A DNA stretch of 64,000 nucleotides from Methylobacterium cerastii (GTDB taxonomy: Bacteria > Pseudomonadota > Alphaproteobacteria > Rhizobiales > Beijerinckiaceae): assembly GCF_022179125.1 (NCBI RefSeq), contig NZ_BPQG01000028.1:1-64000 (forward strand). The letters are read 5' to 3'. Below the pieces are notes generated by a model. The model was not told where the DNA came from. It did no database searches and saw only the letters and a program-made list of their open reading frames with translations. Made by a program: the position numbers and the translations under genes. Position 1 is the stretch's first letter; each line of letters starts with the position of its first letter. This document shows positions 28,265 to 35,326 of the stretch, in pieces.

Positions 28265-28504
28265 TCAGTAGCCGCGATTCACGATCGAGGGCATCGAGGG
28301 CTGCGTGTACAGGCGGTTCACGTCGGGCCGGGTCTGGGTGCCGTTGGTGTCGTTCGAGCGCCGGTAGTTGTCGGTGTTGAAGGTCTCCGCCAGGCCGCTG
28401 CGGCTGTCGGGGCCGTCGACGCTGTTGCAGGCGGCGAGGCCGCCGAGCAGGGCGGCCGCGAGGGCGAGGGGAGCAAGGGTCCGAAGGGTCGGGACGGGGC
28501 GCAT
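28265..28504 (-). CDS. Small lipoprotein, 79 residues
   Basis: The signal sequence ends in a lipobox GLAACNSVDG, so the Cys should be acylated and the protein membrane-anchored. The mature part is about 50 residues, polar and rich in Asn, Thr and Arg (TFNTDNYRRSNDTNGTQT), ending SMPSIVNRGY. No domain is recognised. The start is the ATG at 28504; a longer frame upstream lacks a signal-like start. It is convergent with the exported gene at 27110-28189. Confidence 0.72.
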   Translation of the reverse strand: MRPVPTLRTLAPLALAAALLGGLAACNSVDGPDSRSGLAETFNTDNYRRSNDTNGTQTRPDVNRLYTQPSMPSIVNRGY

Positions 28505-28766
28505 CGCAGGTTCCTGGGGCGTCATCGTGAGGGAGGCGCGGGAATCGCCGGTGCCGGCGGAGGTGTCGGGCCGGTGTGGCCGCGTCAAGGCGGTGCCGCT
28601 CGCGTAAAGCGGTTGCCGGGGATCCGATGTCGGATGGCCACGGAAAAGTCACCACGGCGTGGCTTTGCGGCCGCGAACCGGGGCATTCGTGTGGAGGAGC
28701 CGCCCCACAACCCTGGCCAAGCGGCCGCGTTCCGGCGACAACCGCCGGGATGAGCCGAAAGCCTTC

Positions 28767-29015
28767 ATGAGCAACGTCCTGCCCTTCCGCCCGCGCACCC
28801 CCGTGCAGCAACTCGCCCGGTGCGAGGTCGTCGCCGTCGCCGGCGACCTCCTCACGCTGCTCGAACAGCTCGAGGATGTGAGCGCGCGCGCCGCCGCCAT
28901 GGGGCGCCCGGCCCTCGAGGTCGAGCGCACGGTCCAGCACCTGCTCGACGCGGTCGGCGCCGTCGAGCGCGCGCTCGACTGCATCGGCGAGGGCGAGCAG
29001 GCCGCGCCGGCCTGA
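28767..29015 (+). CDS. Small hypothetical helical protein, 82 residues
   Basis: Begins MSNVLPFRPRTPVQQLARCE, a short basic leader, followed by two predicted helices: AVAGDLLTLLEQLEDVSARAAAM and TVQHLLDAVGAVERALDCIGEGEQ. It is cytoplasmic and unrecognised. MSNVLPFRPR-style openings are frequent in small alphaproteobacterial proteins of unknown role. The ATG is the only start with sensible spacing. It is divergent from the lipoprotein gene. Confidence 0.55.
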   Translation: MSNVLPFRPRTPVQQLARCEVVAVAGDLLTLLEQLEDVSARAAAMGRPALEVERTVQHLLDAVGAVERALDCIGEGEQAAPA

Positions 29016-29205
29016 CGCCGGGCGCCACGTCCCGACCCGAATGCACGACTCGTACGGGGCATGAGAACCCGAACGAGGACGGCGCGAACGCAATCCGACC
29101 CCGACGCGAGCGCCTCTCGTAGGCTCGTCGCACGCTCGCCCTCGCGAGCCCGCCTCCCGCCCTGACACACCGAGCCGACCTGCCGACGTTGCGTGCAATG
29201 TCCGC

Positions 29206-29231
29206 GGAACTGTCGCGCTTAAGTTGTCGTT
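29206..29231 (+). promoter_or_regulatory. Candidate sigma-EcfG (general stress) promoter
   Basis: GGAAC at 29206-29210 and CGTT at 29228-29231 are separated by 17 bases. This exactly fits the GGAAC-N16/17-CGTT consensus of EcfG-type sigma factors, which act with PhyR in alphaproteobacteria. It lies 73 bases before the ATG of the exported gene at 29304. Confidence 0.6.
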
Positions 29232-29303
29232 GAGGGGGTGTCGCAGCGCACGCGCCGTGCGGTGCGCCCCATTTCCAATGCTCGAGCATCCTCGGAGGGA
29301 TCG

Positions 29304-29924
29304 ATGACGTCGTCCTTGAACCGTCGCGCCCTCGCCGTGGTGATCGCCGGCGGCCTCGTCGCAGGCGGCGCCGCCCAGGCCCAAGCGGCCGAGATCGGCT
29401 TCTTCGAGGCCTTGTTCGGCGGGGCGCGGCCGGCCGTGCAGGCGCCCGAGCCGAGCCAGCCCGCCTACGCCGGGGCCCAGATCCGTCACCGCAGCCGCCG
29501 GGCCGCCGCGCCGCGTCCGCGGATCCGCTACGCCGCCCTGCCCGCCTCCGAGCCGTTGAAGGTGCGGATCACCGATCGCCAGAAGCCGATCGACATGAAG
29601 GGCGGCGCCGTCGCCGCCCTGATGAAGGACGAGACTCTGCGCCCCGGCGACATCGTGGTCCTGAACACCGGCGCCCGCGTCTTCACCGGCGATCCCGACG
29701 CGGCGCACACGATGCGCGACTTCGTCCCGGTGGAGCGCTCGACCTACGTCGACCGCGGCACCCGCAAGCAGCTCGCCGCCCTGATGGCGCCGGCCTCGGC
29801 CTTGCCGGCCGACCAGGCCCGAAAGTTCGTCGAGCGCCTGAAGAGCACCCCCCGCACCCCCGCGACGCTCGTGCCGCAGCAGGCCTCGATGCGGATCATC
29901 AGCCCCTGGACGGTGGCGCCGTAA
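29304..29924 (+). CDS. Exported protein of unknown function, probably stress-induced
   Basis: The 206-residue protein has a signal peptide (SLNRRALAVVIAGGLVAGGA...AQAAEIGFF). The mature sequence has a basic Arg-rich stretch (IRHRSRRAAAPRPRIRYAA), then KPIDMKGGAVAALMKDETLRPGDIVVLNTGARVFTG, resembling a short beta-rich periplasmic domain I cannot name, and a helical end. The start is fixed by GGAGGGA four bases before the ATG. A consensus-fit EcfG promoter upstream suggests control by the general stress response. Convergent with the hemolysin-III gene. Confidence 0.72.
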   Translation: MTSSLNRRALAVVIAGGLVAGGAAQAQAAEIGFFEALFGGARPAVQAPEPSQPAYAGAQIRHRSRRAAAPRPRIRYAALPASEPLKVRITDRQKPIDMKGGAVAALMKDETLRPGDIVVLNTGARVFTGDPDAAHTMRDFVPVERSTYVDRGTRKQLAALMAPASALPADQARKFVERLKSTPRTPATLVPQQASMRIISPWTVAP

Positions 29925-29944
29925 GGCGCCGACCCGCTCGCCGT

Positions 29945-30628
29945 TCAGGTCGCCGAGGCGCCGGCGAGGCTCGCCCAGACCGTGCCGTAGTGGCAGGCGG
30001 CCGCGGCGAGCACGAAGGCGTGCCAGATGGCGTTCTGGAACGGCAGCTTGCGCCAGACGTGGAAGATGACGCCGACCGAGTAGAGCAGGCCGCCGACGGC
30101 GAGCATCCATAGGGCGGTCGGCTGCAGGGCCGAGATCACGGATTCGTAGGCGAACAGGCCGCACCAGCCGAGCAGCAGGTAGAGGCCGATCGACAGGCGG
30201 TCGAAGCGGCCGGGCAGCAGCAGCTTCACGGCGATGCCGATCCCGGCCACGATCCAGACGAAGGCGAGGAGCCCCCAGGCCATCGGCCCTGTCCCGACGA
30301 GGGCGACGAGCGGCGTGTAGGTGCCGGCGATCATCAGGTAAATCAGCGCGTGGTCGGCCCGGCGAAGCAACCATTTGCGCCGGCCGACGGGGTAGAGGTT
30401 GTAGGTCGCCGAGACCGCCAGCATCGAGACCAGTGCGGTGGCGTAGACCGCCACCGCGATCCGCTCGGATAGGCCGAGATGCTCGGTCAGCGCCATCGAG
30501 ACGAGGGCGACCGCACCGGCGAGGCCGAGGAGCACGCCGAGGCCGTGGACCACCCCGTCGGCGACGATCTCGCGCGGGGTGTAGTGCCAGGTCAGACCGA
30601 CCGGTCGTCCATCTTCGGCCAGGAACAT
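29945..30628 (-). CDS. Hemolysin III family integral membrane protein
   Basis: The 227-residue, seven-TM protein of the HlyIII/PAQR-like superfamily has the conserved motifs: VVHGLGVLLGLAG in TM1, RRADHALIYLMIAGTYTP around TM3 and FHVWRKLPFQNAIWHAFVLAAAACHY at the end. The conserved His residues are thought to coordinate zinc in the family. The physiological role is unclear despite the name. The start is the ATG before FLAEDGRPV; the upstream extension is basic and unlikely. Single gene. Confidence 0.9.
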   Translation of the reverse strand: MFLAEDGRPVGLTWHYTPREIVADGVVHGLGVLLGLAGAVALVSMALTEHLGLSERIAVAVYATALVSMLAVSATYNLYPVGRRKWLLRRADHALIYLMIAGTYTPLVALVGTGPMAWGLLAFVWIVAGIGIAVKLLLPGRFDRLSIGLYLLLGWCGLFAYESVISALQPTALWMLAVGGLLYSVGVIFHVWRKLPFQNAIWHAFVLAAAACHYGTVWASLAGASAT

Positions 30629-30778
30629 CACAGCCTCCTGCAACGCGTCAAGGCTAAGCCGTTTCGATGACACTCGTTCCACCGGCAGACCACGCAGTCC
30701 CGGTCGATCGCGACTTTTCCACCGTTCAGGATCAATCTTCATCCTGAACCGGTGATGTCAGAGGTCTCCGAGGCTCCG

Positions 30779-31888
30779 TCAGGCCCCCCGGCCTGCGAGC
30801 GCCTCGAAGCCGAACGCCGCCACCGCCGGCCCGCTGGCGCGGGGCGCGCGCACGAGGCCGCGGCTCAGGCGCGCATGCACGGTGGCCATCACCAGCACGG
30901 CCATCGCCAAAACCTGGTGTGCGAGCGCCGCCCAGAGCGGCACGGCCATGAGCAGCGTCGCGATCCCGAGGCCGGCCTGCGCCAGGGCGAGACCGGCGAC
31001 GCCGGTGGCGCGGCGCGCGACGGAGCTGCCCGGGGCGGCGACCCGCGCGTCGACCGCGTGCGCGAGGGCGACGGCGAGGAGCAGGTAGGCGGTGAGCCGG
31101 TGGTTCAGCTGGACCAGGGTCACGTTGTCGACGAAGTTCTCGATCCAGGGCCGCACCGAGAACAGGGTCTCCGCCGGCGGGATCAGCGCGCCGTCCATGG
31201 TCGGCCAGGTGTTGTGGACGAGGCCGGCATGGGAGCCGGCCACCAGCCCGCCGAGGAAGATCTGCGCGAGCACCAGAGCCGGCAGGGCGAGCGCGACCGC
31301 GCGCAGCCGCGGCGCGGCAGGGGCGACGCCCGCGCTGCGCTCGCCGGCAGCGAGCCACACGAGGCCCGCCAGGATCAGGCTCGCCATGGTGAGGTGGAGG
31401 GCGAGCTTGATCGGCGCCACCGCGGTCATGCCGGGCTGCAGCCCCGAGGCCACCATGATCCAGCCGATCGCCCCTTGCGCGGACCCGAGGATTCCGAGCG
31501 TCAGCAGGCCGAGCCCGAGGCGCCGGCTCAGCATGCCGCGCCACCAGAACGCGATCAGCGGCAGGAAGAACACCAGGCCGACGATCCGCCCGAGCAGGCG
31601 GTGGCCCCATTCCCAGAAGTACAGGACCTTGAAGTCGGACAGGCCCAGGCCCTGGTTGAGGATGCGGTATTGGGGCGTGTCGCGGTACTTCTCGAACTCG
31701 GTCGCCCAGTCGGCGGCCGAAAGCGGCGGCACCACGCCGGTGACGGGGCGCCATTCGGTGATCGACAGGCCGGACCCGGTCAGGCGCGTCGCGCCGCCGA
31801 CCGCCACCATCGCGACCACGAGGGCGGCGAGGAGGTAGAGCCAGGTGCGGACGGCGCCTTCGCGGCGCGGGGATTCGGCAGGCCTCAT
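30779..31888 (-). CDS. ctaA: Heme A synthase (COX15/CtaA)
   Basis: Oxidises the C8 methyl of heme O to make heme A for cytochrome aa3 oxidase, in the inner membrane. The 369 residues show eight hydrophobic segments and the conserved heme-binding histidines in WEWGHRLLGRIVG, the LHLTMASLILAG helix, VQLNHRLTAYLLL and LAHQVLAMAVL. GGATRLTGSGLSITEW near the N-terminus is the family signature. No cysteine pair is present, as in the alphaproteobacterial/mitochondrial COX15 type. The start is the ATG at 31888; a longer frame is Arg-rich. Other cytochrome oxidase genes are outside the window. Confidence 0.95.
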   Translation of the reverse strand: MRPAESPRREGAVRTWLYLLAALVVAMVAVGGATRLTGSGLSITEWRPVTGVVPPLSAADWATEFEKYRDTPQYRILNQGLGLSDFKVLYFWEWGHRLLGRIVGLVFFLPLIAFWWRGMLSRRLGLGLLTLGILGSAQGAIGWIMVASGLQPGMTAVAPIKLALHLTMASLILAGLVWLAAGERSAGVAPAAPRLRAVALALPALVLAQIFLGGLVAGSHAGLVHNTWPTMDGALIPPAETLFSVRPWIENFVDNVTLVQLNHRLTAYLLLAVALAHAVDARVAAPGSSVARRATGVAGLALAQAGLGIATLLMAVPLWAALAHQVLAMAVLVMATVHARLSRGLVRAPRASGPAVAAFGFEALAGRGA

Positions 31889-32073
31889 CGGGGCGTCGTC
31901 GCTCGGATCGGTGAGAGGGAGCCACCGGGTTAGGCAAAGCCGGCGCCCGCGGCAACGTCCGGCGTTGCCGCACGCCACCCGAATCGTAGGGAAGCCAAGG
32001 GGATGGCGCCGATCCGACGCGTTGCCATCGTCGCGCCTCGGCGCTACCCCCGGGGCTCGCACGAGGGAATTGC

Positions 32074-32280
32074 ATGCGCCGCCGCACCCGCACCCTGATC
32101 GGGACGATCGGGATCCTGGGCTTCGTCATCGTCTACGCGCCGCTGGCGATGGCTCTCGCCGACAGCCGCATCGCCGAGGCCCCGCCCCTGCTCCAGACCG
32201 TGCTCTACAGCATCCTGGGCATCGCCTGGATCTTCCCGCTGATGCCGCTGATCAAGTGGATGGAACGGCCCGACCGCTGA
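32074..32280 (+). CDS. DUF2842 small membrane protein
   Basis: The 68-residue protein has two TM helices (LIGTIGILGFVIVYAPLAMA and TVLYSILGIAWIFPLMPLI) and a conserved end IKWMERPD, typical of the alphaproteobacterial DUF2842 family. It is divergent from ctaA with 185 bases between starts. Function is unknown; members often lie near cytochrome c oxidase assembly genes, which fits the neighbour here. Confidence 0.85.
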   Translation: MRRRTRTLIGTIGILGFVIVYAPLAMALADSRIAEAPPLLQTVLYSILGIAWIFPLMPLIKWMERPDR

Positions 32281-32345
32281 GGCTGCCCGCGTTTTCGCCG
32301 CACTCGGGGGCGAGAAGCGGCCGACCCGCGCCGCTCGCCTCGCAG

Positions 32346-32732
32346 ATGTCGTTCATGCCCCTCCCGAAATCGTCCCCCGCCCTCGCCGGGTTGCTCCTCC
32401 TGTGGCTCGGCGCCGCCGCCCAGGCCCAGGGGACGCCGCGCTCGGTCGGGGAATGCGAGCGCCTGAAGAACGACCTCGCCTACAACCAGTGCCTCGCCAT
32501 GTTCGGCCCCGCGGCCAAGAACGTCGCCGGCGGCTACGCGGCGGGCGAGACCCCGCCCGCCCCCGCCCTGCCCGCGACGGCGGCTGCCGCCGCCCAGGCC
32601 GACGAGGCGGTCGAGGAGCCTCGCGGCGGCCGGCGCGGGCGATACCGCGTCCGCCGCGGCCGCCAGAGCGCGGTGTTCACCGCGGGCAGCAGCGAGGGCC
32701 GCTCCTACCGCCATCGCCGCCGCCGTCGGTGA
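32346..32732 (+). CDS. Small exported basic protein, 128 residues
   Basis: The signal peptide is SPALAGLLLLWLGAAAQAQG. The mature part has SVGECERLKNDLAYNQCLAMFGP, two cysteines 13 residues apart as in a helical hairpin with a disulfide, then an Ala/Pro linker and a strongly basic C-terminus (RRGRYRVRRGRQSA...HRRRRR). Similar small secreted proteins are common in Methylobacterium and Bradyrhizobium relatives but have no assigned role. Two ATGs (32346 and 32355) are possible. Confidence 0.68.
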   Translation: MSFMPLPKSSPALAGLLLLWLGAAAQAQGTPRSVGECERLKNDLAYNQCLAMFGPAAKNVAGGYAAGETPPAPALPATAAAAAQADEAVEEPRGGRRGRYRVRRGRQSAVFTAGSSEGRSYRHRRRRR

Positions 32733-32747
32733 TCGCGGGCCCGCGCC

Positions 32748-33809
32748 TCACGCCACGTTGAGGCGCCGGCCGCGGTTCCAGGCGAGGAACGGCACGCCCG
32801 AGAGCAGGCCGGAAAGCGCCGCCCGCGACTGGTGGCAGCCGTTGACCGAGACCCGCGGCAGGGCGTGCAGGTGGCCGGCATGGTCGGGGAAGAGATGGCC
32901 CGGCCGCGTCGTCACCGCGGTCTCGAAGCCGAGGTCGCGGGCGAGCCCGAATTCCCGTGCGCCGGCCGAGGTCGGGTCACCCACCGGGTAGGACAGGTGC
33001 CGTACCGGTCGCGCCAGCTCGGCTGCCAGCCGCTCGCGCCCTTCGCCGACCTCGCGGGCGACCGCCTCGATCCCGTGCTTGGCCAGCATCGGATGGCTCC
33101 GCGTATGCGCGCCGAAGGTGACGGCCGGGTCCCGGCCGAGCGCCCGCAGGTCGTCCCACGACAGGCAGAGCTCGCGGGCGACCGCGCCCGGGGCGATGCC
33201 GGCCTCCGCGCACAGCGCTGCGATCCGGTCGAGCAGCCGCGCCTCGGAGCCGCCGCGCAGGTCGCGGTAGACCGCCTCGAAGGCGAGGGCCTTCTCCTGC
33301 GGGCTGCGCGCCGGCAGGTCCACGTCGCGCGGGCCGACGGCGACGCGGACCCGCTCCAGCCGGCCGATCGCCCGCTCCAGCTCGATCCACCACAGCCGCC
33401 CGGTCTGGTCGGCGAAGTCGCTGGTGACGAAGAGCGTCCACGGCACGCCGTGGCGGGCCAGCACGGGCCGGGCATGCACGACGTTGTCGCGGTAGCCGTC
33501 GTCGAAGGTCAGCACCGCGAAGGGCGGCCGGTAGCGCGCGGCGGCGAGGCGCTCGGGCACCTCGTCGAGGCCGACGACCTCGAAGCCGCGGGCGTCGAGC
33601 TCGCGCAGGGTCGCGTCGAGGAAGTCCGGCGTGATCGAGAGCAGGCGGTTGGGCGCGTAAGGACCCGGGGCCTCCGGGCTGACGTGGTGGAAGGTGAGGA
33701 TCACCCCGAGGCCGCAGGCGGCCGGCGCGAGCCAGCGGTCGGCCCCCGTGGCGGAGACGGCCCGGAACCCGGCCTCGAACAGCCGGTGGCGGTTTCGGGA
33801 CGACAGCAT
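32748..33809 (-). CDS. Polysaccharide deacetylase family protein (CE4/NodB)
   Basis: The 353-residue NodB-homology protein contains the metal and catalytic motifs VLTFDDGYRDN (the Asp pair) and FGAHTRSHPML (the two metal-binding His). LTFHHVSPEAPGPYAPN is the usual pre-motif of the bacterial exopolysaccharide-associated branch. It has no signal peptide. It lies divergent from the CelD-like gene at the left edge of the exopolysaccharide region, so it probably trims acetyl groups from a surface polysaccharide (inference). Confidence 0.88.
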   Translation of the reverse strand: MLSSRNRHRLFEAGFRAVSATGADRWLAPAACGLGVILTFHHVSPEAPGPYAPNRLLSITPDFLDATLRELDARGFEVVGLDEVPERLAAARYRPPFAVLTFDDGYRDNVVHARPVLARHGVPWTLFVTSDFADQTGRLWWIELERAIGRLERVRVAVGPRDVDLPARSPQEKALAFEAVYRDLRGGSEARLLDRIAALCAEAGIAPGAVARELCLSWDDLRALGRDPAVTFGAHTRSHPMLAKHGIEAVAREVGEGRERLAAELARPVRHLSYPVGDPTSAGAREFGLARDLGFETAVTTRPGHLFPDHAGHLHALPRVSVNGCHQSRAALSGLLSGVPFLAWNRGRRLNVA

Positions 33810-34126
33810 GGCACCGCCTCGGTGGCGCAGGAACGCAACACGGGCGACGCCGTGCGCGGCGCCCCCCTTCCTTGTCCCGGTTCGGCGTAAACAAAGGCTG
33901 AGGCTCGGGCCGTGCCTGCGGCGCGCAACGATCCGTTAGCCACGCCGGCGCTTCGCCCGGCCCGACCGCGCGTTCGCGTTGCCACGTACACCCCGGCTTA
34001 GGGGCCGGTGCCCAGAAGTGGCGCCCGGGACCGATGGTTTGCCGCCTCCACGGGGGTCGGCGCGGGGGATGGGCGATGGCGGTCGTGGCAGGCGGTCCGA
34101 TGGACCGGGATCTCGCAGGAGCGACC
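33810..34126. promoter_or_regulatory. Divergent intergenic region of the exopolysaccharide locus
   Basis: This 317-base gap lies between the deacetylase and CelD-like genes. I see no convincing small gene and no strong repeat. Both promoters must lie here. In-frame upstream ATGs for the CelD-like gene exist at 34076 and 34100 but lack good ribosome sites. Confidence 0.35.
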
Positions 34127-35278
34127 ATGGCCCGCGCGCACGCTCAGTCCGGCCTGACCGCGGAGGTCTTCACCGACCTCGCGGCCGTCGAGGCCCTGTG
34201 GCGCGGGCTCGAGGCCGACCCCGCCTGCCTCGCCACGCCCTACCAGCGCTTCGACTGGGTCCGCGCCTACGCGGGAGCGACCGTCGCCCCCGGCGCGCTG
34301 CGGGTCGTCGTCCTGCGCGACGCCGCCGGCCGGCCGCGCATCCTGCTGCCGCTGGTGGTCGAGCGCCGCCGCGGCGTCGCGATCGCCCGGACGCTCGGTG
34401 GCGACCACGCCAACTACCACCTGCCGCTGTTCTCCGCCCGCGACGCCGCCGCCGTTCCGGCCGAGGACGTGATCGCGGCGCTCGGCCAGGTCGGGCGCGC
34501 CTCCGGCGTCGACGTCTACGCCCTCGGGCACCAGCCCCGCACCTGGGACGGCGCGGTCAACCCGCTGGCGATCCGCGGCGAGGCCGCGCCGAGCGACGGC
34601 TACGGGATGATGCTCGGCCCCGACCCCGAGTCGACGCTCAGGCGCGCCTTCAGCGCCGACGCGCGCAAGAAGCTGCGCTCGAAGGAGAAGCGCCTGATCG
34701 AGGCGCACGGCCCCCTCGCCTACCGCAAGGCGGCGGACGGCGCCGAGGCCGAGCGGTACCTGTCCGCCTTCTACGCGCAGAAGGCGGCGCGCTTCTCCGC
34801 CATGGGCATCGACGACCCCTATGCCGACCCGGCGATCCGCGCCTTCCTGAGCGAGGCCACCGCGAGCGAGAACCCGGCGGTGGAGGTTCACGCCCTGGTG
34901 CTGGAGGCGACCGGCCGCGTGCTCGCGACCTTCGGCGGCGCCGTCGACGGCGCGCGCTATTCCGGCATGATGACGGCGTTCGACGCCGATCCCGAGGTCG
35001 CCCGCTTCAGCCCCGGCGACCTGCTGCTCCATCACCTCGTGCGCGACCAGGCCGCCCGCGGCCGCCGCGCCTTCGATCTCGGCGTCGGCGAGGCCCGCTA
35101 CAAGGCGAGCATCTGCGACGAGACCATCCCGCTGGTGGAGGTGATGCTGCCGGTGACGCTCCGCGGCCACGCCTACGGGCTCGTCGCGACGCGCCTCACC
35201 CGGCTCAAGCGCCGGATCAAGCGCGACCCGCGCCTGTTCGCCCTCGTGCAGCGGCTGCGGCGGATGCGGGCCGGTTGA
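34127..35278 (+). CDS. GNAT/FemAB-fold acyltransferase, CelD/BcsL-like
   Basis: The 383-residue protein has the opening TAEVFTDLAAVEALWRGLEA and the C-terminal acetyltransferase half ALVLEATGRVLATFGGAVDG...SPGDLLLHHLVRDQA...FDLGVGEARYKASICDE. The last motif, typical of CelD-type enzymes, forms the acyl-CoA and acceptor site. These proteins are thought to acylate exopolysaccharides or cellulose precursors. The start is decided by AGGAG at 34117-34121, five bases before the ATG. Confidence 0.83.
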   Translation: MARAHAQSGLTAEVFTDLAAVEALWRGLEADPACLATPYQRFDWVRAYAGATVAPGALRVVVLRDAAGRPRILLPLVVERRRGVAIARTLGGDHANYHLPLFSARDAAAVPAEDVIAALGQVGRASGVDVYALGHQPRTWDGAVNPLAIRGEAAPSDGYGMMLGPDPESTLRRAFSADARKKLRSKEKRLIEAHGPLAYRKAADGAEAERYLSAFYAQKAARFSAMGIDDPYADPAIRAFLSEATASENPAVEVHALVLEATGRVLATFGGAVDGARYSGMMTAFDADPEVARFSPGDLLLHHLVRDQAARGRRAFDLGVGEARYKASICDETIPLVEVMLPVTLRGHAYGLVATRLTRLKRRIKRDPRLFALVQRLRRMRAG

Positions 35279-35326
35279 AGGGCTCGTCCCCGCCATCCGC
35301 TTGGATGGGCGGGAACGGCGTCCCGG

